Shown here: in pieces, positions 11,401 through 20,004 of the stretch
Layout: each line of letters starts with the position of its first letter
Numbering within the stretch: the stretch's first letter is position 1
Assembly (NCBI GenBank): GCA_000444245.1
Contig: ATSW01101942.1
Location: 1 to 28,442, forward strand
From: Botryllus schlosseri
Taxonomy: Eukaryota > Chordata > Ascidiacea > Stolidobranchia > Styelidae
DNA: 28,442 nt
Reading direction: 5' to 3'
Position numbers and translations under genes: made by a program
Notes under the pieces: model-generated
Told to the model about the DNA's origin: nothing
The model's input: only the letters and a program-made list of their open reading frames with translations
The model's database searches: none

Positions 11401-14400
11401 GAACACCTGTCTATTAACTGAAGATACGAAACACTGATTCAGAAATTCAGAACTTAATTCTAAGAAGGTCAAGGCGATTTTTAGACTAAACTTGGCAAAG
11501 TTTGTTAGTACAATTTGACAGTGTAATGAAATCTAGCACACATCAAAACTGTATTCCTTATTACGTAATTTTTATTTGTGACCAATGGAATTTCATTCTT
11601 CTCTATCCAGTGTTGAATATAATATATTCAGTTTTTGCAGGATGCAAGCTTTCTTCCAGAATTGCACCAAAAATGGGTTGGGTGTGCTCCCAGTAAAGCG
11701 AATCTACGCGGATACCCTTGTTCATTGTGGACCCTTTTCCATGCCATGACTGTAGCTGCGCATAACAGCGATACAGAAGGTTACAATTATTTTATTGTTA
11801 TTTCAGGAATGTGATAGCTTTTTTGAAGTTGGTACTTTTCTGTTCTGCAAATGGCTGGTTTACAACTATATCAGCTTGACTTACATGATGTAACACCGTT
11901 CTCTAATCATGACCGCTCTACCAACAAAATTTGATTCGATTTTATCTTAATCTGGGGACAGATTTCACTGCCCAGTCGTGAATATCTAACTGTCAAATAT
12001 CTTTCACAAGCTCAATACCGGTAGCTAATTGCATGCCCACTGCCCAGTTACCAGTGAATTTGGCACTAGGCGGTCGCTAATCCGTAACCCAGCAATACCC
12101 AAACTTTAACCCCAAGCTAAACCCTAACCCAAATACATTAATACATATATACCAAATGCCGAATTCACCAAGTAACTTATATCATGCTTCAAGCACATGT
12201 TCGGTGAAATATTCATTTTCCAATTTATTAACACAATCTTGATGTATCAATTTCATAATAAAAATATTTCTTACATTTTCAAGGCCGCTTTCGCAAAGTG
12301 CCGAATTCACTTGTAACCACAAGCTCAATCAAATAGCATTTGCATTGCATTATTGGAACCCCTAGCTTCCCCTGTGAATACTTACCTAGCCCGCCTAGGG
12401 TTAGCTAGGGGGGAATAGTGACCTTCTTAAACCAGCAATTCAGCATGTTTCATGACTACAGAAATTTGTTGAAATAAATCGCCTGAAAATGCTGCAGAAA
12501 GTGTAACCAACCATCTCGGAATGCTAAAAAAAGTGGGCATTTTGGCATTATTGAGCGTCCACAGAGGACCATTCACTTTTCTGGAGTAAAGAAGGTGTGT
12601 GGTAGGCCTAACAGTTCATCCGTCAACAATTACTGTCAAATTCCCATCGCGGCTAAGCGTAAGTAGGCCTCTCTAATGCATAACTTGTGATATATTTCAG
12701 ATGTGATGGCCGTGCCTCGCGCCATGGAGGCGTACATCACGAGCTTTTTCTCTTGTCTCGAGTGCCGCACGAATTTCGACAAGGAATTGATGCAAAATCC
12801 GTACGAAGACCGAATTTCTACGAACCAGGACGCGATCTTATGGCTGTGGATGCTTCATAACAAAGTCAATAAAAGGTGAATTTTTTTGAAGCTCTTGCCT
12901 GGAGGCTGTGGGCTAAAACTATTTGTGTACTCTGAAAGAGCAGAAGTACTGCGTTACAGACCAGCTCTGGATTTTATTTGCCAGTACTCCACTTGCCTAT
13001 TTGCAAGATGTGTTTTGTTTGGCGAAGCTTCCAATTGCAATGTAGACTTTAGTTTGTTATGGCTGTATCTGGTGCTTACAACCCTGTCATTCTAACTTGC
13101 GGCTGTGTGGATAGGTGAGGAGCTGCGGTCTTGCTTGGTGTTTGGACTTGGCAGGTATGTTAAGTGGAAGGGAATGTAATAAATTTAAACAGGATTCGGA
13201 CTACCGTGGACAATACGGTTTGATAGTATTTTAATATTGAAGTAAACTAGAATATTTTCGGCTGACACTCGTCAGGGTAATTGTCGGTAACTAGCAGTAA
13301 ATTGGAAAGAACGTTTTATCAACAATCGCATTACCAAACGAAATTTCGTGCTGGTGATGTCATATTTGGTGATGCGTTTGTTGATACACAACAATGCTGG
13401 CGATTGTCGACAATCTTATCGCCAAATATGACGCCACCGATACAAAAATTCCAGTAATAAAGGAGTCAAGTTTTATCAAAGTCTGCCAACCTCTTTTGTG
13501 TCAACAAAAGGACTTCATGTTTACTCTAATGTAATACATTGAGATTAAGCCATCTGTTCACCTCAATCACTTGAATTTTCATCCCATAGGACTGTTGACA
13601 TGCATTTTTCTTTTAAATTCTCCACTAGTTGCTGACGATTACCCTGACGGGTGTGAGCCGAGTATATTCGGGTTCATTTCAATATGAATATATTATTCAA
13701 TTGTATACTGCAGTTCAGTAACTCCAAAAGTCTCTTTAACCGTGAACAATATGAATAAGCTTCAGGCACGAGAGAATGTGGCGGGCCGTGCGTACCGCAT
13801 TAAAAATCAATGATGTAACCGTGTTATTGTGTTAAAGGCTTCACGGCGCTGAATCCGAGGACCCCAACATCCCCAAAGTGCAATATCCTCCTGTGGAATT
13901 GTGTCGGACGTGCAGGCACAAGGACGGGGAATGGGATAAGGAAGAAGTGACGCGTTATCTCGTTCAAGTATACAGCGCAGACGCTGTGTCGGAAGACTTT
14001 ACAGCTATTGAAAGTTACAAGAAAATCATTCAAAGACAGGTAGCTTGTGAAATCTTATTGATTGAATAATACGTAGCGTCATGTGGTGCATCTGTCCTGT
14101 TGATAAATGGTTCACACCGACTTTGCCTGCAACCATAAGTACCCTGTGCTGTATCACGCCTCTTCGTCACTTGCCTATTTGTTTTATTATTTTGTAGGGC
14201 AAGGTCTCAAACTCAAATTTGCTCACGGGCCAATTTCTTAGTTTTTTGTGACAGCCCGGCCCGTAGCATCAATAATAGGGGTATTCAATGTCTTTACAAG
14301 TAGGCCCTTATTTGGCGGGACAATTTTTAGGAGCACAGCTTACTGTATGCGTTTCAAATGTAAACTAGATCCTAGTGCCTATGACGTCATAAAGTACACG

Positions 14401-16709
14401 ATTTTGTAAACTGGAAAGTTCTTACCCGCTATGATATCATAACATGTATATGTTCAAATTCAAAATCTTTTTGCGTCACTTCCGCTTTAACACCTGGTGA
14501 AGGAGAAGAGCTCTGAAAGCTCGTCTAGCTAACATAGTTATATTTTATGCAAGCGGACGTTAAATTATTGATTACTAACCTACAGATACAGTTGAACGCA
14601 CATAGAGGCGTGCTGCTGAGCCGGCTAAAAGCATCATAAATTGGTAGTCCTGTTGCTGGCGATTGGAGCGTTCAAATTTAATATGTCTTGTCTTAATCAA
14701 AAACTCATGTCACGCTGATAAAATAATGCCAGGGTAATAGAACCTCGAAAATAGTGGTCAAAGTTTAAAAATTGGCATCGTTCTGAACAATCGCTCGACG
14801 CAATCGGCCATTGCTATGATCATTGTGATGCGGCGCTCTCGTTTTCCAGAACGATGAACCTTTGACGGCAATTTTGAAGTGGTTACATACATTGCCCTGA
14901 CGAGATTTTAATTTGTGTTTTCGGAATCTGTGCGACACTAGCTTTCGAGTAAGACCATGCATATTTTTCGGACGTTCGGATCGCGAGCTATAAGACTACC
15001 AATTATGCTGCTTTTTGCCGACTCAGCAGTGCGCATCTATCCGTAGGTTAGTAATCTACAGTTAAATAGGGTGGGGAGTGGATGCTACCAATGTCTTACT
15101 TTTATTATTTTGTGATGTGACGATAAGATGGCGCGAAAGTTTTCACTATCATGAAGGGGGCGTCTCTGAAAAAATTTGGGAACCACTAATGTAGCAATTC
15201 ACGCCTGGCACAAAAAAATCACATTTTTGAATATTGGAATAAAACTGTTTGTGCACTTGCTTGCGGGCCGCATAAAATGTTTGACACCCCTGGTGTAGGG
15301 CGTGCAAGCTTTTTCTCATTGTCATTTGCTCCGTTAATTGTCAACCAGGGTTGGCATTGAGTCGATTAATTTCATCAAGTCATTTTGTGTCGAATTTGGT
15401 TTTATTCAGGGCGACTCCGACGTGGATTTGGATCGCATGAGAGATTTACTGGAAAATCCTGTCAGAATAGAAGACAGGTTGATTGTCGCCTTTGATGAAG
15501 ACCAAGGCGGCGCGAACGAGGTAAGTTAGCTTGGGCCGTTTGCGGTGAAATGGCGTAATGAAATCTATGTTTGGTGTCAGCAAACACGGTATAGTTGAAG
15601 CTGTCTTGCATATACTAGTAATTTGATCGAGCCAACAATTTATATTATTGGTGTTCTGATGTTGAGAATCTGTTTTCGCCAGACCATCCCAGTGTCAATT
15701 ATGATAATTCGCACATGTATCGCCGGGATTAGGCAAAATGATTTGAGTACTCGGGGTCCAAATTGAATATTAACTGTCACGTTGTCCAACAAGTCCGGCT
15801 CGAGTCGCGATTTTTGGTGACTCAACTTGACTCTTGTCACGTTTCAAAATGGTTAAAATGACACGCCTCGAGTCAATTTTTGTTTTGACTCGACTTGTAC
15901 TCGAGTCATTGTGCGTGACTCGCACCAAGTCGTATGACTCGAGACGAGGACGGCCAAGACAGACATTTCATTGTAACTTTGAATAATAGTAAAGTTACCA
16001 CATTAACAACAAGATTTTGCTCAAAAATTTTAGAATCAGTAGTTTTCTGGTCTGATAATCTAAATTTCGGGATTTTTAGAAAGGTCCCCCTTTCCAGATC
16101 CCAAAATATGGTAACCCTACGTTTCTGTAAAGCCGTGATCAACCGACAGCATTGTCTCAAAGTGTAATGAAATATGTCGGGTTGAAAAGTGGCATTATCA
16201 TCTTTAGTACATACGTAGGAGTTATGGCAAGATGCATCTTTGCAGATGACAAAAAAGATTAATGACACTTAGAGTAGGTCTACAGGCAACTTACGAAAAT
16301 ATATTCAGTCACCATAATGCATGGGCTATTTCGTTGCTGTTCTGATGACAATTTCACCCCTGAAAAGTGATGTAAATACATTCCAAAACTGCTTTCTATT
16401 TTCTGCATATCTCAAAGTACATTATCAACACTATTACAGGTCGACGACTCGGACATTCAGGGCAACCCCAAAATAAAGTTGGAAGCTTTTCGAAATCGCA
16501 AGAAGCAGCACTCGTTACACGTCATAAAGCAAATGGCCGACAGAAGACTGTCAAAGCTAGTCGAAAATCGACTTGAACAGCGACAGCGTGTGGAAGGATT
16601 GTCGAGTTTCGAAACTAATTTATGCTACGTGTTGTGGGTTTCTTCATTAGCATTGGTCATTATGATGTACCTCTATCTTAAAAGATGCAAAATTTATAAG
16701 AAGTGTTGA
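2445..16709 (+). CDS. QSOX1: Quiescin sulfhydryl oxidase (QSOX1-like), 15 coding exons
   Basis: QSOX is an FAD flavoenzyme of the secretory pathway that oxidises protein thiols to disulfides and passes electrons to O2. Exons: 2445-2593, 3982-4076, 4199-4299, 5734-5782, 6080-6191, 7139-7232, 7784-7944, 8569-8709, 9046-9175, 10138-10260, 11641-11779, 12701-12875, 13838-14039, 15410-15520, 16440-16709. All junctions are GT-AG and phases agree, giving 683 residues (human QSOX1 747, QSOX2 698). A signal peptide covers about 1-18. The first thioredoxin domain has WCGHC (Cys63-Cys66). The second thioredoxin-like domain (about 160-275) lacks CxxC, as in the family. YMADLES at about 305 marks the helical linker. 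The Erv domain has WVGC...YPC (Cys400, Cys412), active-site CLEC (450-453), the FAD-region phrase [11 protein letters not shown] and a distal CRTC (512-515). A membrane helix lies at 655-674 with a short basic cytoplasmic tail. N-glycosylation sequons NVT and NIT are present. The paralogue (QSOX1 or QSOX2) is unresolved. Confidence 0.93.
2880..3355 (+). mobile_element. LINE 3' remnant in QSOX intron 1
   Basis: The frame ending at 3117 contains a stretch of the form [13 protein letters not shown]...[12 protein letters not shown] followed by a short basic tail and stop. It resembles the common C-terminal segment of CR1/L2/RTE-like LINE ORF2 proteins ("...SF...WNSLPPNLR..."). The next 230 bp contain GTGGCTCGGCTCTGAAGACT and end near AATAAA (about 3341), consistent with a LINE 3'UTR. 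The reverse transcriptase catalytic part is absent, so this is a 5'-truncated copy. Family assignment rests on memory of motifs and the left edge is a guess. Confidence 0.5.
3982..4299 (+). CDS. QSOX1: QSOX exons 2-3: first thioredoxin domain core
   Basis: Exon 2 (3982-4076) follows a pyrimidine-rich acceptor and encodes [17 protein letters not shown], the redox-active Trx1 motif that first takes electrons from substrate thiols. Exon 3 (4199-4299) encodes [12 protein letters not shown]...VNGYPELR, containing the conserved cis-proline segment. The separating intron is only 122 bp. The phases (2 into exon 2, 1 into exon 3, 0 out) join without a stop. Confidence 0.93.
4525..4568 (+). repeat. Foldback MITE fragment, intron 3 of QSOX
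   Basis: A short piece carrying the family core AAATATTCAAGTTTATTTCA followed by ATATGAATATATTATTC. The same core recurs at 5480, 13231, 16795, 17106, 22516, 23679 and 25749. This copy keeps only part of one arm. Confidence 0.65.
5480..5573 (+). repeat. Foldback MITE, collapsed copy, intron 3 of QSOX
   Basis: CCCAAATATTTTCGGCTGAC is followed immediately by ATATTTGGGTTTATTTC, so the two arm ends abut with no central segment. The outer arm continues to ATTCAATTGTATA and TTCTGTACCTCCAAAAAGCT. It ends about 160 bp before QSOX exon 4. Confidence 0.7.
8033..8479 (-). mobile_element. GACTCGA-rich hAT-like element, intron 7 of QSOX
   Basis: The right end reads CTTGGAACCTTG, the complement of the left end of the copy at 22159 (CAAGGTTCCAAG). 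Both flanks contain many GACTCGA/GAGTCAA words (8033-8110 and 8340-8450), and the middle matches the interior of the 22159 copy (hydrophobic-free AT-rich sequence including TGTTTGAATAAACATGTCAA). Just outside the end, the phrase GGAACCTTGTGG is repeated in tandem (8471-8505). No transposase frame is seen. The left end is ragged. Confidence 0.65.
9484..10118 (+). mobile_element. hAT transposase remnant, intron 9 of QSOX
   Basis: The frame at about 9508-9723 ends with [20 protein letters not shown], the hallmark of the hAT C-terminal dimerisation region (Dimer_Tnp_hAT). It stops within a few codons of that motif. The rest of the transposase, including the catalytic part, is missing upstream, so the copy is a 5'-truncated DNA transposon. 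The right end is preserved as GAGTCGAGTCACTCAGGTAC and then CAGCCCTA at 10118, the same end as the element at 19157-19667 (complement TAGGGCTG). It therefore gives a likely transposase source for that family. It ends 19 bp before the QSOX exon 10 acceptor boundary. Confidence 0.75.
10261..11640 (+). other. QSOX intron 10, no recognised content
   Basis: A 1.38-kb intron with AT-rich sequence and a GAG|GTCGGT donor. The open stretches at 11174-11437 and its reverse show no family similarity and lack splice support. I found no repeat end or RNA gene. Confidence 0.5.
11641..14039 (+). CDS. QSOX1: QSOX exons 11-13: Erv/ALR FAD sulfhydryl oxidase domain
   Basis: Exon 11 (11641-11779) encodes [16 protein letters not shown] and [13 protein letters not shown], the start of the Erv helical bundle, with the structural cysteine pair. 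Exon 12 (12701-12875) encodes the CLEC redox pair next to the flavin and the [11 protein letters not shown] helix. Exon 13 (13838-14039) encodes [19 protein letters not shown] and ELCRTC. These match positions 393-512 of human QSOX1 almost residue for residue in spacing. All catalytic cysteines are kept, so the enzyme should be active. Confidence 0.93.
12047..12317. repeat. Inverted-repeat element with telomere-like tract, intron 11 of QSOX
   Basis: The motif GTTACCAGTGAATTTGGCAC at 12047 recurs inverted at about 12157-12176 (GCCGAATTCACCAAGTAAC) and again at 12299-12317 (GTGCCGAATTCACTTGTAAC). The first two enclose a 130-bp unit whose middle is a degenerate telomere-like run (AAACCCTAACCC, about 12116-12130, with looser CCNAA repeats before it). 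This is probably a small non-autonomous DNA element followed by a further half copy. No target duplication was defined. Confidence 0.5.
13231..13737. repeat. Foldback MITE, near full length, intron 12 of QSOX
   Basis: The left arm has GAATATTTTCGGCTGACACTCGTCAGGGTAAT and the right arm has ATTACCCTGACGGGTGTGAG...GTATATTCGGG in inverted order. The right arm extends to TTCAATTGTATACTGCAG and a CTCCAAAAGTCTCTT end. Secondary inverted segments (TCAACAATCGCATTACCAAA and the complement near 13380-13420) sit inside, so the whole element can fold back on itself. It is non-coding. It ends about 100 bp before QSOX exon 13. Confidence 0.75.
14200..15292. mobile_element. hAT element with 8-bp target duplication, intron 13 of QSOX
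   Basis: The left end is CAAGGTCTCAAACTCAAATT with ACGGGCC soon after. The right end is GCGGGCCGCATAAAATGTTT followed by GACACCCCTG, so the ends are inverted copies of the widespread CAGGGGTGTCAAAC...GCGGGCC hAT terminus. The flanking octamers ttgtaggg (14192-14199) and gtgtaggg (15293-15300) agree at 7 of 8 positions. The element is 1093 bp with no transposase frame and contains a further 485-bp inverted-repeat unit. Confidence 0.85.
14571..15055. repeat. Long inverted repeat nested in the 14200-15292 hAT
   Basis: The arm at 14571-14650 (ATTACTAACCTACAGATA ... GCTGAGCCGGC ... ATTGGTAGTCC) matches the complement of 14994-15055 (GACTACCAATTATGC ... GACTCAGCAG ... GTAGGTTAGTAAT). The arms are about 60-80 bp and imperfect; the loop is about 340 bp. 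Its independence from the surrounding hAT is not proven; it may be a nested MITE. Confidence 0.6.
15780..15990 (-). mobile_element. GACTCGA-rich hAT-like element, half copy, intron 14 of QSOX
   Basis: GAGTCGCGATTTTTGGTGAC followed by repeated GACTCGA words and then CGGCCAAGACAGACATTTCA corresponds to the complement of the right half of the SET-intron copy (about 27795-27965), so only one end of the element remains here. It joins directly to a GGTTACCATATT-family fragment. Confidence 0.65.
15990..16118. mobile_element. Fragment of GGTTACCATATT-type hAT-like element
   Basis: The stretch containing AGAATCAGTAGTTTTCTGGT, then CCCTTTCCAGATCCCAAAAT and ATGGTAACCCTA matches the right part of the element at 18846-19679 (about 19070-19156). 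This is a one-ended fragment of the same family, ending in GGTAACCCTA at 16118. Confidence 0.6.
16440..16709 (+). CDS. QSOX1: QSOX exon 15: basic stalk, membrane anchor and stop
   Basis: The acceptor at 16438-16439 is followed by 89 codons and TGA. A strongly basic, probably helical stretch ([20 protein letters not shown] and onward, about residues 612-645) leads to a membrane segment ([20 protein letters not shown], 655-674) and a KRCKIYKKC tail. In vertebrate QSOX1 the long isoform has such an anchor and can be cleaved free of the Golgi membrane. Basic residues before the helix here would suit proprotein-type cleavage, which is inference. Confidence 0.9.
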   Translation, partial: VDDSDIQGNPKIKLEAFRNRKKQHSLHVIKQMADRRLSKLVENRLEQRQRVEGLSSFETNLCYVLWVSSLALVIMMYLYLKRCKIYKKC

Positions 16710-16794
16710 CCTTTGCACGTGCGGAAATCATAAGCCTGTAACGAAAAGCGCACATGAAACACACAATCTATATCAGTTACTTCTGTTGAACTGA

Positions 16795-17077
16795 AGAAGC
16801 TCTTGCAGGTACAGAACTTCAGTACACAATTGAATAATATAGTGATATTGAAATAAACCCGAATATTTTCAACTGAATCTAAAGATGTTACATTGAGCCT
16901 AAGCCATCTGTTTGCCTGATTACTCGGATTTTTTTATGCCAGTGACGTCGTATATGGTGATACGACTGTTGATATACAAAGTTTTACTCTGTACTATTTG
17001 CTGACGATCACCCCTGACGAGTGTTAGCCAGCGGTAGTCAGGTTTATTTCAATAGGAATATATTATTTAATTGATAT
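16795..17077. repeat. Foldback MITE in QSOX 3' flank
   Basis: The left arm AAGCTCTTGCAGGTACAGAAC leads to ATAAACCCGAATATTTTCAA, and the right arm has GTTAGCCAGCGGTAGTCAGG...ATTTCAATAGGAATATATTA. The central part has ATGCCAGTGACGTCGTATAT and GTTGATATACAAAG as in the copy at 23679. It starts 86 bp after the QSOX stop, so it may be transcribed in the 3'UTR. It contains an AATAAA-like word (AAATAAACC) that could act as a poly(A) signal. Confidence 0.7.
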
Positions 17078-17105
17078 CATTTTACCAAAATCTGACGCTC
17101 TATAT

Positions 17106-17188
17106 ACAATTGTATAATATAATATTTTCATATTGAAATGAAGGTCGGCCGAAAATATTCAGGTTATTTCAATATGAATATATTATCC
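17106..17188. repeat. Short palindromic MITE derivative
   Basis: ACAATTGTATAATATAATAT ... CATATTGAAATGAA is followed within about 10 bp by its inverted counterpart TTATTTCAATATGAATATAT. This is a collapsed copy of the foldback family with almost no loop, about 30 bp after the 16795-17077 copy. Confidence 0.6.
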
Positions 17189-18424
17189 AGTTATGTTGAT
17201 CTATCCTTCGCCTATCTTTATTTTCAAGGGTAGGTTTCCGACCGTATTTCCCACAGATTTTTATGGGATATTATTTGAACTCTACAGCAATCGAGGGTAC
17301 CTGAATAACGTATTTATGTGCAATCGGAATTATTAATATTTTGAATGGTTGGGCTCGCCGCTTTTTGTTCAACTGCGAGCCCGTGTAATATATTGCAGCG
17401 GTGAGCGATGTCCGGTATACTTTCAGAAATACATGCTGCTGTGATAAAGATAGTAAAATTGGTATGCTTAGATTTTCTTGCCCCGTATTTGTGAAATTTT
17501 GTAGGCAGTGTGCGAAGCGCTTTGAAATGTCTCTTTCTGGTTGGGTCATGCCGGATAAGTTGATGTATATTTATTTTGACCGTTGTTCGTTTGCACGCCT
17601 CTATGGCATTCGTAAGTGTAATACTTGGCCGGCAGATAAGAACTCAAATCTTTTGACTTTGAATTACTGGAGATAGTATAATACGGCATAGTTGGTTCGA
17701 AACACTTTTTTTCATGATTATCAAGTGTAATCATGGAAATTATTTGCCGATGACAATCTCAAATCTTCACTTCACTTGTGTTTTGACAAGAAAATTTCCA
17801 AGGCATATAACCATATGCTGCAGTTTCATTCCTGTAAATGTCATTCCCTTTTGGGTATAGCTTGAAGCAATTTTAACAAATGAAACGGATTTGTACTGAA
17901 TTGATGTTGAACTAAAGTTTATGAATCTAAAAATTTTTATGCACTGAGATTTTCTGTCTTTGTAGCATTTTCTTAACATCTTTCTTTGAGTGCCTTCCTC
18001 GATGGCAAGTATACTAAGTGCGTGTCATTGTCGCTTTGTACACAATGTTGGTGCTGAATAAACTTGTTGGTTCAGTTGCCGTTTACTATCAACAGGACAT
18101 TGGGCAGGGCAATATGCGAGTTGTACTGGACCTCCCTGACGTGCAGTTTCACCACTTACTCATAGGTGGCTAAAGTAGTCAGCTTACCGCATATATACTA
18201 GTAGCAGTACTGCAAATTTCTACTGAATTACAAACACGGATAACCGAGGCATCAAAACTAATTCAAGCGGAAGAAGATAATGAAAGGTCGGAGGAGTGCT
18301 GAAACCAGTAATTTTAAAGAGTAGGTTTGGTCAAGGAGTTGCAAACATTCAAGGTAGCTATATTAGCTACCTTCGAAACTGCATGTGGATTTTTACACCA
18401 CTGATAGGTACAATCCATGAAAAT
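17189..18424. other. Convergent intergenic DNA; possible QSOX 3'UTR end at AATAAA 18057
   Basis: There is no gene I can name. The longest open stretch (17401-17676, 91 codons, Cys-rich start) has no recognisable family and no splice or initiation support. AATAAA at 18057-18062 is followed by a T/G-rich stretch (cttgttggttcag), a plausible + strand cleavage signal. If used by QSOX it would give a 3'UTR of about 1.35 kb including two MITEs. This is inference. Confidence 0.4.
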
Positions 18425-18828
18425 TAGGCTTACCATATTTTGGAACTCTAAAAAGAGGACACTTTTTCAGAAATTTGAGAATTGCAAAACCGGAGAATTC
18501 TCAAGAATCGGTGAATTTTTCCCACTTTGTGATCGGTTGACTAAAAAAAAAGGTCAACTTTCCCTCTCAGTGCCCAAAATACCGTTTCTTCCTCCACATT
18601 GCCGGGTGGTTTACTAAAAAAATTTAAAAAAATAAAAGGTCCACTTTCCGCTCAGAGCTCAAATCACCGTTTTTCACTCCGAAATACCCACCGGAGCGTC
18701 ACTTCTGTGCTAATTTACGGCATTTCACTCGCATTTTGCTCTAAATGTGACCTAATTTTTTTTAAAAGAGGACAAAAGGGCGTCGTCCGAGGACACTTTC
18801 AAAAAAGAGGACGTATATGGTAACCCTA
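18425..18828. mobile_element. hAT-like MITE (TAGGSTTACCATAT ends) with perfect 8-bp duplication
   Basis: The left end is TAGGCTTACCATATTTTGGA and the right end is GGACGTATATGGTAACCCTA, inverted partners. Both ends carry the subterminal phrase AAAAGAGGACACTTT. It is flanked on both sides by the identical octamer atgaaaat (18417-18424 and 18829-18836), the duplication length expected of hAT. It is 404 bp and non-coding. Confidence 0.88.
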
Positions 18829-18845
18829 ATGAAAATATATTAGGG

Positions 18846-19679
18846 CAGGGTTGCCATGTATCCTCGTTTTTCTGGAAATCGAAAATGCCCTCCTTTTTGG
18901 AAATTCGTCCTGCTTTATAGCTCTGATAGCAACGCCGAACTAAAAAACGCCATGAATGTCGCTAAATGTTTCATGCCACAGTAGGATCGTTAAAAACTGG
19001 GTAGTTCGGGAGACGAAATTCACGAAAATATGACCTTTTTAGTGAATACAAGATTTCCAGTGCACATTTCAGAATCAGCAGTTTTCCAGTACAGGTAATC
19101 CAACTTTTATGATTTGTGAAAAGTGTCATCCTTTCCGGATTCCAAAATAGGGTAACTAGGGCTGGGCACAATGATTCGAGTACTCGATCCTGAATCAAGT
19201 ATTAATTCCAATGATTCGAGTCGAGTAGTAATAGACGATTTTTTTCGAGTAGGCCTACTGAAATTATACGCTTTTAACCTTTGAAAGTTAATTTATCAAC
19301 GAGAATTATAGTTTCGATACTAATTTTCACTGTTGAAGCCACGGAACCTTGATTGGCGGTATCGTATCATACGAAACATATGGTACAAAGCTACGACGGC
19401 TACTGGACGTAGCACTTTTCCGAAGTCATGATTACCCAACAACATTGTCACCAAATGGAATGAAATCGGTATGGTCTAAAAAATACCAAAGTATCTTTTA
19501 TGATTTGGATAACTGGCATTATGTTTTTTATGGTCGCATAAACGGTTCATATTGGAGCTTTGACTTATTACATTATGTTGTGACGTCATAATCAGTAATA
19601 CTCGACTCGAAGCATATTACGTGATTCAGAATCGAATCACTCAGGTACTCGATTTTGTCCAGCCCTAATGGTAACCCTA
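18846..19679. mobile_element. Older hAT-like element split by a nested hAT
   Basis: The left end is CAGGGTTGCCATGTATCCTC at 18846. The right end is CCGGATTCCAAAATAGGGTA, interrupted, then ...AACCCTA ending at 19679. The interruption is the 511-bp element 19157-19667 with its duplication. The flanks tattaggg (18838-18845) and tatcagga (19680-19687) agree at 6 of 8, a plausible worn target duplication. It is related to the 18425-18828 element by its GGTTACC end and to the fragment at 15990-16118. Confidence 0.7.
19157..19667. mobile_element. hAT MITE (TAGGGCTGG ends) nested in another element
   Basis: The left end is TAGGGCTGGGCACAATGATT followed by CGAGTACTCGA; the right end is TCAGGTACTCGATTTTGTCC followed by AGCCCTA, the inverted match. 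The flanking octamers agggtaac (19149-19156) and atggtaac (19668-19675) match at 7 of 8. It is 511 bp, non-coding, and shares its right end with the transposase-bearing remnant at 9484-10118. It is younger than the element it split. Confidence 0.87.
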
Positions 19680-19687
19680 TATCAGGA

Positions 19688-20004
19688 GGGAATTTCACGT
19701 GTTTCCTGTGTCGATTTCACAGATAAGTGATGAAAAACTACTTTTCACCTTACAATGCCAAATGGTAGAAAAAGTAATCTTGCCCACAAAGCTGTTGACG
19801 TATGCAAAACCTTCTCTGAAGTAGTACAGGTACTTCGATATTGACCACCTCCGCCCTCATGCTTGTATCAATGTAGTCTTTGTTCAATACTGTCGGCAAC
19901 TACGATCATAAGCATATGTATTATATATATTTGCACAGTAAACCAACAAAACACAAAGGTAAATTCAAGAATATCGCTTCATCGCAAAACACATCAATCC
20001 CCGA
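19688..20004 (-). other. DYNC2I2 3' flank / probable 3'UTR
   Basis: The sequence downstream of the DYNC2I2 stop (reading left on the - strand). I see no canonical AATAAA on the - strand; an AATATA variant lies in a TA-rich run near 19915-19935. No repeat end is recognised. The placement of the 3'UTR is inference. Confidence 0.35.

Noticed and set aside
17401-17676. 91-codon open frame as a small gene.
   Set aside because: No recognised domain, no favourable start context, no splice partners; overlapping frames on the other strand are equally long. Kept only as a low-interest observation.
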